From the NCBI RefSeq assembly GCF_028993635.1, contig NZ_CP118631.1:2542001-2606000 (forward strand): a stretch of DNA of 64,000 bases, in the 5' to 3' direction. This document shows positions 17,668-28,091 of the stretch, piece after piece. Every line of letters begins with the position of its first letter. The first letter of the stretch is position 1. The position numbers and the translations under genes are program-made. The notes below the pieces were generated by a model. The model searched no databases and was not told the origin of the DNA. It was given only the letters and a program-made list of their open reading frames with translations. The DNA is from Mucilaginibacter sp. SJ (GTDB lineage: Bacteria; Bacteroidota; Bacteroidia; Sphingobacteriales; Sphingobacteriaceae).

Positions 17668-18011
17668 GTATAACACCGCCGCCAGGTGGCAATTATATAG
17701 TATAACTACAGGGGTTAACAGGGTTAACAGGATTTCTATTGCTACAACACAAACTACTTACAATCAATAACTTAATAAACAAAAGGGTTAACACAAAAGA
17801 TTTACTAAACATATTTAGCTCCCGCTGCCCGGGCTCCTGGCAACCGGCGACAGTTTTTTTAAGTTTTTATTTTCACGCCGTTATTGGTGCCGTCACCACA
17901 GATGTTCGGAAGCTTTTATAATTCCCTCCTTTGGAAGAGGGATATCGCGCAATCCCGCGCTTTTTTTCTATAAGTCAGCGACAATGACACATCTTAGCTT
18001 CTAATGATTTT
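17668..18011. other. Intergenic stretch without a recognisable gene
   Basis: A short tandem GGGTTAACAGGGTTAACAGG near 17710 and a small palindrome with TCCCTC facing GAGGGA (17923-17942) are the only structures noted. The one 60-codon frame here (17739-17921) has no family resemblance, and I take it as chance. Confidence 0.5.
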
Positions 18012-20411
18012 TCAACGCACGCTTTTAATAGTTAAGCATGCAGACTGCAATCCATCGGCAGCAGCCCTAATTGTAATTTCCCCGGCAACAGATTTAGATT
18101 GAATAATAGCCAATCCCAAACCATTAAACAAATGGTGCTGATCGGATACAAACGGATCTTGATCCGTTTGTGAACCATTATCCACACCCTTCAGTATCCC
18201 TTGTCCGGTTACTTTAAATTTCACCAACTGGTTGGCATCCGCCACCGGAACATTGTTTTTATCTAAAACAGACACAGTAATATACGAAAGATCTTTACCA
18301 TCGGCTTTAATTTTACTTCTGTCGGCCTTAAGCTGTAATTTATATGGTTCACCGGCTGTAACAACCTGTGTGGTCATGACCACTTTACCCTTACGGCGCG
18401 ATACGGCTTTTAATACTCCCGGCTCGTATTTAACACGCCACATTACATGCAGGTCATCGCCGGTTTTCTTCCTTACGCCTATCGATTTGCCATTCAGAAA
18501 TGCTTCTACCTCATCGGCATTGTTGTAATAAGCCCATACATCAATCATTTGTCCGGGCTTCCAGTTCCAATGCGGTAAAAGGTGTAAAACAGGTTTATTT
18601 GTCCACTCGCTTTGGTACATGTAATAAACATCTTTGGGGAAACCGGCCAAATCAACAATGCCGAAGTATGAGCTGCGGGCAGGCCACAGGTACGGGGTTG
18701 GTTCGCCGATATAATCGAAGCCTGTCCACACGAAAAGTCCAGAAAGGAAATTATGCTTTTTAATAATCTTCCACGTTTCCTCATGTGTTGAGCCCCAATA
18801 GGCCGACACATTATCATACGATGATACCGTGAGATCGGCGTTGCCATCCTTCAAAGGTGTTTTACCATCCTTTGGCCAACGCCTGATACTATCCGACGGC
18901 ATATCATAATGCCCTCTTGTTGCCAGGGCCGACATATTTTCGGTGCCGATAAACTTTTGATCGGGATAATTTTTCTGAAAATCAGCGTACACTTCCTGGT
19001 GGTAATTTAAGCCGATCAAATCAAGCGCGCCCGACTGGTAAATGAAATTCTTTTTAGGATCAGCATCGCTCAGGGCCGATGTAACCGGCCTGGTACTATC
19101 CAGTTGCTTTACAATTTTAACCAGCTCACGACCAATACTTACACCTGTACTGTCAAATTGCTCCCTGATTTCGTTACCTATGCTCCAGGCAAAAATCGAG
19201 GGATGGTTACGATCGCGCAATACCTGGTCTTGCAGGTCTTTTACATGCCATTTATCCCAATCCTCATGGTAATCATGCTTGCTTTTTTTCTTCTTCCACA
19301 TATCAAAGGCTTCATCCATCACCAGGAAACCCATTTTATCGCACAGGTCGAGTAATTCGGGCGCGGGAGGATTATGCGATGTACGGATAGCATTACAACC
19401 CATGTCTTTCAAGATCTGTAATTGACGTTCGATAGCGCGGGTATTAACAGCTGTACCCAAAGCGCCCTGATCGTGGTGCAGGCATACACCAAGAATTTTC
19501 ATCGGTTCACCGTTCAGGCTGAAACCTTTATCTGCATCGAAATTAAAATACCTGATACCTGTAGTGGTGATATAATCATCAATAACCTGATCTCCAGCCA
19601 TCAATTGCAGTTTCACTTTGTACAGGTATGGATATTTTACCGACCATAGTTGAGGATTACTAACCCGGATACCTTGCTGAACTACAGTGTCCTTTACAGC
19701 AGTGGTAGCAGATCCAACAACCTTACCTTTATCATCCAGAACAGAAGCTTTAACCTTAAACTTTGAGTTAACGAAAACCGGTAAAACCGTACGAATATTA
19801 ATCTCCGCTTTTTGATGATCAACCTTTGGAGTTGTTATAAATGACGACCATTGCGGCAAATAGATTTTGCTCGTAGTGGTTAGCCACACATTACGGTAAA
19901 TGCCCGAGCCGGTATACCAGCGTGAATTAGGCTGATCGCTGTTATCAGCCCTCACGGCAATCACATTTTGTTGTGTGCCGAATTTGAGATAAGGCGTTAA
20001 ATCATATCTGAACGAGATATAGCCATTGGGCCGTTTACCTAAATAATGGCCATTTATCCAAACTTCGCTGTTATGAAAAACCCCGTCGAAATCAATCAAA
20101 ATTGTTTTTGTTTTTGATGATACGGCAATCAAAAAGCTTTTACGATACCAGCCAATGCCGGCTGGCAACCCGCCTTCGGCCTGCGTGGTGGGGTTTTTAC
20201 TGTCGAATTTACCTTCAATGCTCCAGTCATGCGGCAGATCAAGCTGTCGCCAGTGGCTATCATCATATTTTACATTATTCGCCGTCGAATCATCTCCTAA
20301 AAAAAACTTCCAGTTGGAGTTAAAACTTTCTGTTTTGCGTACGTTTTGGGCCGATGCAAAACCGGTCGCGAAAAACACTAAACACAGCGTATATAGATAG
20401 TGTAGCCTCAT
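18012..20411 (-). CDS. GH2 family glycoside hydrolase (beta-galactosidase-like)
   Basis: 799 residues with a signal peptide (MRLHYLYTLCLVFFATGFASAQ). Order: sugar-binding jelly roll (25-180), Ig-like domain (185-285), TIM barrel (290-600), then C-terminal beta-domains with an invasin-like Ig segment. The acid/base is Glu414 in SIGNEIRE and the nucleophile is Glu491 in FIGTENMSA. Typical activities are beta-galactosidase, beta-glucuronidase or beta-galacturonidase; the linkage cannot be decided from sequence alone. It is the last gene of the minus-strand pectin-type locus and overlaps the GH43-like gene by 4 bp, so the two are probably translationally coupled. Confidence 0.92.
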   Translation of the reverse strand: MRLHYLYTLCLVFFATGFASAQNVRKTESFNSNWKFFLGDDSTANNVKYDDSHWRQLDLPHDWSIEGKFDSKNPTTQAEGGLPAGIGWYRKSFLIAVSSKTKTILIDFDGVFHNSEVWINGHYLGKRPNGYISFRYDLTPYLKFGTQQNVIAVRADNSDQPNSRWYTGSGIYRNVWLTTTSKIYLPQWSSFITTPKVDHQKAEINIRTVLPVFVNSKFKVKASVLDDKGKVVGSATTAVKDTVVQQGIRVSNPQLWSVKYPYLYKVKLQLMAGDQVIDDYITTTGIRYFNFDADKGFSLNGEPMKILGVCLHHDQGALGTAVNTRAIERQLQILKDMGCNAIRTSHNPPAPELLDLCDKMGFLVMDEAFDMWKKKKSKHDYHEDWDKWHVKDLQDQVLRDRNHPSIFAWSIGNEIREQFDSTGVSIGRELVKIVKQLDSTRPVTSALSDADPKKNFIYQSGALDLIGLNYHQEVYADFQKNYPDQKFIGTENMSALATRGHYDMPSDSIRRWPKDGKTPLKDGNADLTVSSYDNVSAYWGSTHEETWKIIKKHNFLSGLFVWTGFDYIGEPTPYLWPARSSYFGIVDLAGFPKDVYYMYQSEWTNKPVLHLLPHWNWKPGQMIDVWAYYNNADEVEAFLNGKSIGVRKKTGDDLHVMWRVKYEPGVLKAVSRRKGKVVMTTQVVTAGEPYKLQLKADRSKIKADGKDLSYITVSVLDKNNVPVADANQLVKFKVTGQGILKGVDNGSQTDQDPFVSDQHHLFNGLGLAIIQSKSVAGEITIRAAADGLQSACLTIKSVR

Positions 20412-21532
20412 GATTTCGTTTTGCTTTTCTTAACAGGCGGCGCAACAAAGTTCAGCTCACTTTTACCCAGATCTTTTGATACAGCTACCGCTATACCACG
20501 CTGATCCGCCTTGTTCACGGCGCAATAAAAGTGATAAACCGTGCCTTTATATTTTATCACACATGATTTATGGGCGAACATATTATCATAAGGCTCGGAC
20601 GATTGGATGAGCTTCTCTCCGGTCCAGTCTGTCCAGTGTATCAGATCATACGAGCAGGCGAAGCGGTTAAACACACCTGAATCACCAGTTTTCCAGAAAG
20701 CACCGAAGTAGAACATGACATATACATTTCCTATTTGCTGAATGTACGGGTCGCCGGTAATACCGTCGCCGTGATTCAATACCGGGTCTTTGCCGTAGCG
20801 TTTCCAGTGCAGCATATCATCAGATACAGCCATGCCAATGCGCTCGGCACCGCGTTTTTTGTTTACGCTGTCGCCATTGGCGTTATAATACATAATGAAA
20901 GGGTGACCGGTCAGTTTCTTTTTATCCCAGATCACCGTTTGCTTGTATTGCGTATGGTTATCCCACCAGCTTACATCTTTATCAATGCTCGACAATACGG
21001 GATGATCTAAACCCTGCCATTCATGCACCGTACCCGGATCTTTATCGGTAGAAGCCACACTTATAGATAGCAAACCTTTCTCGTACCCCTTACTTTGTCC
21101 ACCGAAGTACGATAACCAATATTTGCCATTGTACTGCTGTAACTTGTACGAACCGCCCCATTTATAATCCTGCAAACCGACATAACCGGCTTTTTGGTTA
21201 TTGTCCCATTTGGTAGTATCGTCTGAAAATGAAAGGATGCGGCCCCGTGTTTTCCAGTGCAGCAGGTCTTTACTATCGGCCAGCCAGGTTTCGTATCCGC
21301 GACCGTTAAAAATAATATAGCTCATATACCAGCTGTCACCCTGGCGGAAAACCATCGGACAATCTGCTTTTTGACTATTATCTTCGGGCGCTATCACCAG
21401 GCCATACTTATGAGGCGTTTTTACCTGCTCGTAAATATCCTTCATCACCTTCTCGGGTACCTCCTGGGCATGTACCTTCAGCATTAAAAAAGTACAGACG
21501 AAGAATGCAGACGATTTAAAAATGTGTTTCAT
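20408..21532 (-). CDS. GH43-like beta-propeller glycosidase
   Basis: 374 residues from ATG 21532. The open frame extends 40 codons further into the GH78 gene, but the signal peptide (MKHIFKSSAFFVCTFLMLKVHAQ) starts at 21532. Repeated SxDLxHW-type blades (SKDLLHWKTRG, SDDMLHWKRYG, SYDLIHWTDW) and an early ADCPMVF with a candidate catalytic Asp mark a five-bladed propeller of the GH43/GH32/GH130 type. The exact family and sugar are not certain. It starts 13 bp after GH78 and overlaps GH2 by 4 bp, firmly within the same operon. Confidence 0.82.
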   Translation of the reverse strand: MKHIFKSSAFFVCTFLMLKVHAQEVPEKVMKDIYEQVKTPHKYGLVIAPEDNSQKADCPMVFRQGDSWYMSYIIFNGRGYETWLADSKDLLHWKTRGRILSFSDDTTKWDNNQKAGYVGLQDYKWGGSYKLQQYNGKYWLSYFGGQSKGYEKGLLSISVASTDKDPGTVHEWQGLDHPVLSSIDKDVSWWDNHTQYKQTVIWDKKKLTGHPFIMYYNANGDSVNKKRGAERIGMAVSDDMLHWKRYGKDPVLNHGDGITGDPYIQQIGNVYVMFYFGAFWKTGDSGVFNRFACSYDLIHWTDWTGEKLIQSSEPYDNMFAHKSCVIKYKGTVYHFYCAVNKADQRGIAVAVSKDLGKSELNFVAPPVKKSKTKS

Positions 21533-21545
21533 TTTGATTTTAATA

Positions 21546-24308
21546 TTATTTGGCGATGAATGTGTAATTACCTGATCCCACCTTGATTTCTGCTTTTCCA
21601 TCGTGATAGCCGATAAACTTAAGATCATGGCGGGCTTTGATATTTTGTCCATCTACCATGATAGCCACACCACCTTTTACAGGCAGAAAAATGCTTGCGG
21701 TAGTATTTGCGGGGATTTTCACCTCCAGTTTAAACTGGCCTTTGGCCTTTGTCCAACTGCTTAAAATATTACCATAAGGCGATTGGTAGTTGGCTTTTGC
21801 CCAGGTTACATTACCCACAGTTTCGGGCCTGATCTCGATTTTGTTAAACGCAATGGCATCGTCGGTTGGCCGGATTCCTGCCAAACCGCTGTAAAACCAT
21901 TCCATCAGGTGCCCCAACATAAAATGGTTATTGGATACCGATGGCAACGCCGCCCATGATTCGGTTAAGGCAGTAGCGCCATGGGCCAGCTGATAACCAT
22001 AGCCCGGCACATCAGCCCTGCTATTCATGTCATAGATTATATCCGAAAGACCTTCATCGTCCAACACGCGCAACAGGTAACGATAGCCAATGTCGCCGGC
22101 AGTAAGGGCGTTACCACGATCACGGATATCTTTTACAATGTTTTTTACTACGGCTGCCTTGTATTGCGGTTCAACCAATCCGGCATAAACCGACATGGCA
22201 TTGGCAGCCTGACTGCCTGTACCGTATTGTTTAGTATCAGTATTAAAAAACGTTTTGTTGTATGCCTGTTTAACTTCGACTGCTGATTTTTTGTACGAGG
22301 CGGCATCATCGTTTTTGCCAAGCAGCGTAGCTATTTTTCCGGCTATATTAAGGTCATAATAGTAAAGCGAAGTAGCCGTAATACCTTTGGGAGTTAGCTG
22401 CGAAACGCCGGGTGGTTTGGGGCCGAGGTCATACCAATCGCCCAGGCCCTGGTACAACAAATGATTTTGTGATTTTTTATCGAGATAAGCCAGGTACCGT
22501 TTGATCATATCATAGTTTTGTGCAAGCACCTCTTTATCGCCGTACCACTGGTACACATACCATGGCAAAATCACCGCGTTGCTCCCCCACTCGGGCGAAT
22601 CGCGGAAAGGCTCATCAAACTTTACATACTCGGGCGAGATCTCAGGGATCAATCCGTCTTCCGTTTGGGAAATGCGCATATCGTTAATACACTTACGCGC
22701 CAGGCCCACAATGTCATAATTATAATGCAGGGAGCTGCCAACTAAATGCGCTTCTTCCAGCCAACCCAGTTTTTCGCGGTGAGGGCAATCGGTAAACACG
22801 CTGGCCATATTACTTTTCATGGCCCAGTCAATCAGTTTAAATGTTTTGTTGAACAGCTCGTTTGAGCAGGCGAAACTGCCCACTGTTTTGGCGGCGTTAC
22901 GGGCGTGTAAGCCTTTAATGTCAACAATTACGGGCAATTGCTTCGGATTGACTTCGTTTTGAGGTACAGCGCCCTGTACCTGCAAATACCTGAAACCGTA
23001 ATAAGTAAACAGGGGATGCCAGGTTTCAACGCCGTTACCTTTCAATACATAATCATAATAATGCGGACTGCCGGAAGCTTTCTGATTAGCGCTGCCATCC
23101 TCATTAGCCAGTTCGGCGGGAGTGATCCGCACGGTATCTCCTTCTTTGCCTTGCACAGTAATTTGCGGGATTCCTGAAAAATTTTGACCTAAATCATAGA
23201 TCCATGCGCCATTAGCGAGTTGCTTTTTACTTTGCGGTTTCAACTCCTGCATAATTTTCAAAGGTTCGGCCATTTGCGCGTTCAATTCGGGTATACCATC
23301 TACTTTAACAACATTTCGCCATTTGGAATCATCAAAATCGTTAGCATCCCATCCCGGTTGTTCAAGGTTGGCGTTAAAATCCTCACCGCCATAAATACTG
23401 CTGAAAGTAACCGGCGAAGGTGCTGTTTTCCATGAGCCATCGCTAACAACATTTTCTACCTTGCCGTTATCATATTCCAGCATCAAACGGCAAATCATTT
23501 TAGGGTAACCGAAAGCACCGGTGAGTTTCCGGTAACGCCTGTCGCGCGGGATGTAATAAAATCCATTGCCCAGCATTACACCTATGGTATTTTTACCGGC
23601 GATGAGTTGATTAGTTACATCAAAAGGCACATACAAAGCCTGCTTATCGTATTTTGTCCAACCGGGATCGAGGAAATGATCACCGACTTTCTTACCGTTC
23701 AGGCTCAGCTCAAAATGCCCTAACCCGCATATATAAAGGGTTGCTTTTTTCAGTTTGACATCAACATTAAAGGTCTTGCGTATTAAAGGCAAAACATTAT
23801 TGGCAGCACCCAGTTTTTTGGGCCCTTTACCGTGATAGAACGGTACAATAGCCGAAGAATCAGGTAATTTATCATAGGCAATCCAATCGGCACCATACCA
23901 GTCTTTTTTTGTAAGCAGGCCTATTTGCCAACTGGCAGTACTGCTCCATGCCGATGCTTTGCCATGGTTGTCCCAAACCATTACCTTCCAGTAATACGTT
24001 TTGGCGGCTTGCATGGGCTTACCATTATATGCAACCTGCAGCGATGCATTCGATAGTACTTTGCCCGAATCCCAGATATCAGCATTGTTGCTTGCCAGTT
24101 TAGCCACGTCACCGGCAACCAAAACCCTATAAGCGGTTTGCATGGTGTTACGGGCATCACTTTGTATTTGCCAGCTCAGCTTCGGCTTAAGCGATTCGAT
24201 ACCCAGCGGATTGGTTTTGTACTCACATTGTGGGTTTAACACCTTGAGGCTTTGAGCAAAGAGGCTGAAGGGCAGTAACAAAAACAACAGGCTGATACTT
24301 TTTTTCAT
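21546..24308 (-). CDS. GH78 alpha-L-rhamnosidase
   Basis: 920 residues with signal peptide MKKSISLLFLLLPFSLFAQ. An N-terminal fibronectin-like domain (LNPQCEYKTNPLGIESLKPKLSWQI), two beta-sandwich domains and an (alpha/alpha)6 barrel are followed by a C-terminal beta-domain (AKANYQSPYGNILSSWT). The barrel carries TDCPHREKLGWLEEAHL, the GH78 active-site signature with the inverting acid/base carboxylates. It would remove terminal alpha-L-rhamnose from rhamnogalacturonan or side chains in the periplasm. It is 9 bp after the long GH2 gene and 13 bp before the GH43-like gene. Confidence 0.95.
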   Translation of the reverse strand: MKKSISLLFLLLPFSLFAQSLKVLNPQCEYKTNPLGIESLKPKLSWQIQSDARNTMQTAYRVLVAGDVAKLASNNADIWDSGKVLSNASLQVAYNGKPMQAAKTYYWKVMVWDNHGKASAWSSTASWQIGLLTKKDWYGADWIAYDKLPDSSAIVPFYHGKGPKKLGAANNVLPLIRKTFNVDVKLKKATLYICGLGHFELSLNGKKVGDHFLDPGWTKYDKQALYVPFDVTNQLIAGKNTIGVMLGNGFYYIPRDRRYRKLTGAFGYPKMICRLMLEYDNGKVENVVSDGSWKTAPSPVTFSSIYGGEDFNANLEQPGWDANDFDDSKWRNVVKVDGIPELNAQMAEPLKIMQELKPQSKKQLANGAWIYDLGQNFSGIPQITVQGKEGDTVRITPAELANEDGSANQKASGSPHYYDYVLKGNGVETWHPLFTYYGFRYLQVQGAVPQNEVNPKQLPVIVDIKGLHARNAAKTVGSFACSNELFNKTFKLIDWAMKSNMASVFTDCPHREKLGWLEEAHLVGSSLHYNYDIVGLARKCINDMRISQTEDGLIPEISPEYVKFDEPFRDSPEWGSNAVILPWYVYQWYGDKEVLAQNYDMIKRYLAYLDKKSQNHLLYQGLGDWYDLGPKPPGVSQLTPKGITATSLYYYDLNIAGKIATLLGKNDDAASYKKSAVEVKQAYNKTFFNTDTKQYGTGSQAANAMSVYAGLVEPQYKAAVVKNIVKDIRDRGNALTAGDIGYRYLLRVLDDEGLSDIIYDMNSRADVPGYGYQLAHGATALTESWAALPSVSNNHFMLGHLMEWFYSGLAGIRPTDDAIAFNKIEIRPETVGNVTWAKANYQSPYGNILSSWTKAKGQFKLEVKIPANTTASIFLPVKGGVAIMVDGQNIKARHDLKFIGYHDGKAEIKVGSGNYTFIAK

Positions 24309-24317
24309 GTTAATATT

Positions 24318-27300
24318 TTATTGCATTTCGATACCCGAAACGGCCAAACCATCGGCCTTAATTCCTGTGATTACCAGCTTATAATTCCCCGCGTTGATAC
24401 TTGTGCCCGTGTTGGTTGCAACCGTGCCCGACTTATTTTTGGCAACCGGTTTAAAACTCAGTTCTTCCTCCTTCATCACCGTACCATCGGCGGCCAGTAA
24501 TTGTATTTTTGCCGTAAAAGTTTGATTGCTCTGGTTATAATATTTTATGCGCAAGGCGTACAGATCGGCAACACCCGGCGTTAACGCGAATGCCACACTG
24601 CCGCCCGCACCGCTGCTAAATTTAATTATTTTTTTTCCGTTCAGGGTGTCGGCTTTTAAGCCATAGCCTTTTATCTCAGCTGTCTCCGCCTTATAACTTA
24701 TGGTTTTACGAAGATCAGTAGCCGGTTGCAGCGAAGTAACAGGTAATACCACTACCGTGTACATGAACCTGCCTTTATTTTCGCCTAAAGTTACCACCCC
24801 GGCCTTTTTAAAACGTTTCCTGTAAACAGGCAGCTGATGGCCTCCATCAGCATCTGTTTTTACAAACAAGCCGGTATTTTCATAATCAGCAAGCCATGCT
24901 GGTCGTTGCAAAGCGGGTACATCCATGGCAACATAAACATCGGCATCGGCATTTAAAGTAAAAGCCCCCTCTAAATCTCCCCCGGAAGGAGAGACTTTTA
25001 AAGCCCTCCCTACCGGGGAGGGTTGGGAGGGGCTACTGATCCAGTCGTCCCCATAAAATATAGGCGGCAGATCATTAAAGGTTACCCCCGCATTGGTATA
25101 TTGTTTTTGGCCGATATCCATCCAGCTTTTTATTACCCATTTGTTGTTACCCTGTAACTGGCCGATTATTCCTTTGCCCGCCTGTTGCGGCTTTACCGCC
25201 TTATTTAAAGTACTGATAGCAATGGCTGAGATAATCGCTTCACCTGCTGCAGCATTTGGAAAAGATATGCTTACCATCCCACCGGTAACATGCGCGATGA
25301 TACTTTTTTTAAGGGCCTTGTCGTATCCTGCTTCTTTCCAGATATCCAGATTTCGGATCATGGTTTTATCATTCACAGCTATATCAAACAAACGCCAGCC
25401 TGAACAATCCATTCCGCCGCCTGTGCCATACCAGGGTTCGGTAAAATATAGATCGATGCTATAATCACCATCGGGTACCGGGAAATTAAATTTTAGTTTA
25501 TCTAAACCATACCTGAAAGTCTGGAACAAGGCACCATCAGCCGTGTTGCTGATCCTGTCGAAAGTGCGTTGCTGACTGGCAAAAAACTGGGGCATACCCG
25601 GATAATCATCCGTCCATGATGTGGAGCCGGGTTGGCGTTGATTATCCTGATGTTTGTCGGCCATCCAGGTATTGCCGTAGGTATCGGTATAATCCGGTCC
25701 GCCGCAATTGAGGCGGTACAAATAGTTGTAACCCGTTTGTGGTTTCAGGATAGCAGGATTCTCTTTAGGCAAATGAGGTGCTTGTGGCAGATGATTCAGC
25801 ATAATTTCATCATGCGTTATCTGCTTACCATTAACATATCCCACAGCGTACAGCACATTGTACTTAATATCCGCGCCATCCCATTGAAAGTGCGTGCCGA
25901 TGCCCTGCCGTTTTCGTTTGCCTAAAGACTCATCGTTGAGATCATTAAAAAGCTCAACCTCATCGCAGTTGGAATAAACAATGATACTATCCTTCTTACC
26001 CGGAGCCAGCCAGCGGTTTGGCCAGGTGTGCGATACAATGTAAACCATCGGCTCCTTATCTTTAGGCGCATAATTGGCCCTGTACATATAAAAAGCATCG
26101 GTTGGTTGGCCCCAGGGTGTAAACAAGCCTTTGTAATTAATGGGGCCTACTCTGTCAAGTTCTCGCTGGCCTTCGCCACCCTGCGTTCTTCCGGGATTTT
26201 CATGCGAATACAATAGCCATTGAAAATGCCCCGCAGCCTGATCTTTTACAGACTCGGCCAGGCATACTTTAGTTTCCATGAGCTGGGTCATACGGTCTTC
26301 ACTCAGCGGACCGTTAGCGTTAAAAGGGCCTTCTGTATGCAGACCCAAACTTCGCCATGCACCATACTCGCCTACTAATATTTGTTTTTTCAGGTCATCA
26401 CCATAAGTAAGCGGGTTACCGCCGTAGGTACCCGTCCAGTTTTGGGGCACGTCCCAATCGGTACCTTCGCCGCCGTTGCAGGTTGTTATTTTACGTTGCG
26501 ATGAGGCCGTAGGGTCAAGCTTACGGATGATATCGCTGCATTCGCGGGCAAAATTAGCAGGGAGTTTACTTTCGTTCTGCAGTCCCCAAAGAATTACCGA
26601 AGGGCTGTTGCGCCGTTCCTTCACCCAATCAATCAGCAAAGCTTTGTAATTGGCCCTGAACTCCGGCGAATCATACCAGATATGTGCCGAATACTGCGGC
26701 CACCATAAAATGCCCAGCTTATCCCAATATTGCTGATAAGCGAGGTTATGCGGCTGGTGCGCATCCCTGAAAGCATTGAAACCGGCGGCTTTTACCTGCA
26801 TTACCCTGGCTTTTATCTCCTGCGCTTCAAAAGCCTGGCTTTTGCCCATTAAATGTTCATACTCGGCAATGCCATTGATAAACACAGGTTTGCCATTGAG
26901 ATAAAAACGATTGTCGTTATTATTTCTGCCAATTGGCCAGCTGATCCACCGGATCCCATACGGTGTTTGCGTTCTGTCGATCAGTTTTGCATCGACCCAA
27001 ACCTCTGTTATTACCTGATACAGGTAAGGCTTTTCTAACGACCATAGCTGCACGTTTTTAACATCGGAAAGTTGTTGAGTTATTACATTGCTCTCCCCGG
27101 CGTTTAGTGTTTTGTTGGTTTTTACTTGGGTGATGATTTTGTCGCCGGCATCAATCAAGCTGTTTAAGACGATTACTTTAGATGGCTTTCCACTATAGTT
27201 TTTAACTTCAGTTTCAAGGTTAAGCGTGGCTGATTTTTCGCGAACAGTGGTATCATTCCAGATATGTACACCAAAAGGTTCTACCCTGACGGCGTTAGTC

Positions 27301-28091
27301 ACCACCAAATGCACCGGTCTGAAAATGCCCATCGGCTGCGAACCTTCCGAAAAACCCGGATCATCTGAGCAGGCGCCGCAAACCCATGGCAAATCTTTTA
27401 TGAATGAAGGATGATCGGCCTTAACGCATAACAGGTTTTGTTTGCCTGCTTTGATAGCATCCGTTATATCGATAGTGAAAGATGTACGCCCGCCGGCGTG
27501 ATACCCAACCTGTTTACCGTTGAGCCAAACGGTAGCATAAGAACCAACACCTTCAAACCAAAGGAAATAGCGTTTATCGTTTTGCTTATTTTCAAGCGGG
27601 AATATTTTGCGGTACCATGCCGTGCCATGCCTGTTGCCATGTTTCAGTCGGCGATAGCCCCCGTATGTATCCCAGTTATGAGGTACGTTTACCGTTTCCC
27701 ATTTGGCATCATTAAAACCGGTTTGCTCAAAACCGGTATTTGCCTTTGAATTATTATCATCGGCAATACTTTTCCAGTTGGTATTTAATGAGATATCATT
27801 ACGCTGTGCAAAAAGGTAACTTTGTGAAAAAAAGAGCAAAAACAGCAGTGAGGTGATTAGTTTAAAAAAAGAGAAACATATGCCTCTACTCCCCTCACGA
27901 GCTACTGTGCGTACACATCTTTTCAAAAAAAATAAAATGTCATTTCGATAGAGCTGGGGCAGGCTGAGAGGTGGGGCGAAAGAGAAATCTTCTGCATCTG
28001 GCTGTACAACCATGCCTGTAAAAGCAGGGCGTAGAAGATTTCTCCTCACCTCCGACACATAAATCCCACCCTGGTTCGTTCGAAATGACAT
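24318..28091 (-). CDS. Large GH2 family glycoside hydrolase with malectin-like and accessory beta-domains; start uncertain
   Basis: 1257 residues from the only ATG. Domains: GH2 sugar-binding (about 100-265), Ig-like (270-385), TIM barrel (390-690), malectin-like region (about 780-960), further beta-domains. The acid/base is Glu507 in WGLQNESK and the nucleophile is Glu575 in LVGEYGAW. The signal peptide-like stretch (FKLITSLLFLLFFSQSYLFAQ, 76-96) lies far inside: the ATG at 28091 and the next 50 codons come from a palindromic repeat. TTG at 27926 would give a better export signal and may be the true start. Residues 1020-1043 are encoded by a second palindromic repeat inserted in frame. Specificity unknown; it sits between GH95 and GH78. 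Confidence 0.85.
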   Translation of the reverse strand: MSFRTNQGGIYVSEVRRNLLRPAFTGMVVQPDAEDFSFAPPLSLPQLYRNDILFFLKRCVRTVAREGSRGICFSFFKLITSLLFLLFFSQSYLFAQRNDISLNTNWKSIADDNNSKANTGFEQTGFNDAKWETVNVPHNWDTYGGYRRLKHGNRHGTAWYRKIFPLENKQNDKRYFLWFEGVGSYATVWLNGKQVGYHAGGRTSFTIDITDAIKAGKQNLLCVKADHPSFIKDLPWVCGACSDDPGFSEGSQPMGIFRPVHLVVTNAVRVEPFGVHIWNDTTVREKSATLNLETEVKNYSGKPSKVIVLNSLIDAGDKIITQVKTNKTLNAGESNVITQQLSDVKNVQLWSLEKPYLYQVITEVWVDAKLIDRTQTPYGIRWISWPIGRNNNDNRFYLNGKPVFINGIAEYEHLMGKSQAFEAQEIKARVMQVKAAGFNAFRDAHQPHNLAYQQYWDKLGILWWPQYSAHIWYDSPEFRANYKALLIDWVKERRNSPSVILWGLQNESKLPANFARECSDIIRKLDPTASSQRKITTCNGGEGTDWDVPQNWTGTYGGNPLTYGDDLKKQILVGEYGAWRSLGLHTEGPFNANGPLSEDRMTQLMETKVCLAESVKDQAAGHFQWLLYSHENPGRTQGGEGQRELDRVGPINYKGLFTPWGQPTDAFYMYRANYAPKDKEPMVYIVSHTWPNRWLAPGKKDSIIVYSNCDEVELFNDLNDESLGKRKRQGIGTHFQWDGADIKYNVLYAVGYVNGKQITHDEIMLNHLPQAPHLPKENPAILKPQTGYNYLYRLNCGGPDYTDTYGNTWMADKHQDNQRQPGSTSWTDDYPGMPQFFASQQRTFDRISNTADGALFQTFRYGLDKLKFNFPVPDGDYSIDLYFTEPWYGTGGGMDCSGWRLFDIAVNDKTMIRNLDIWKEAGYDKALKKSIIAHVTGGMVSISFPNAAAGEAIISAIAISTLNKAVKPQQAGKGIIGQLQGNNKWVIKSWMDIGQKQYTNAGVTFNDLPPIFYGDDWISSPSQPSPVGRALKVSPSGGDLEGAFTLNADADVYVAMDVPALQRPAWLADYENTGLFVKTDADGGHQLPVYRKRFKKAGVVTLGENKGRFMYTVVVLPVTSLQPATDLRKTISYKAETAEIKGYGLKADTLNGKKIIKFSSGAGGSVAFALTPGVADLYALRIKYYNQSNQTFTAKIQLLAADGTVMKEEELSFKPVAKNKSGTVATNTGTSINAGNYKLVITGIKADGLAVSGIEMQ
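24963..25034. repeat. 72-bp palindromic repeat inside the GH2 gene, in frame
   Basis: Two arms of about 35 bp (AGCCCCCTCTAAATC..., and the complement of AAAGCCCTCCC...GGGAGGGGCT) face each other with several mismatches. The element covers exactly 24 codons (residues 1020-1043), giving a Pro/Ser/Gly-rich segment SPSQPSPVGRALKVSPSGG between beta-domains. The GC-rich content is unlike the flanks and like intergenic repeats elsewhere. Confidence 0.8.

Noticed and set aside
17739..17921. 60-residue open frame after lolA
   Set aside because: No start region, no family-like composition, and isolated in a gap behind a terminator.
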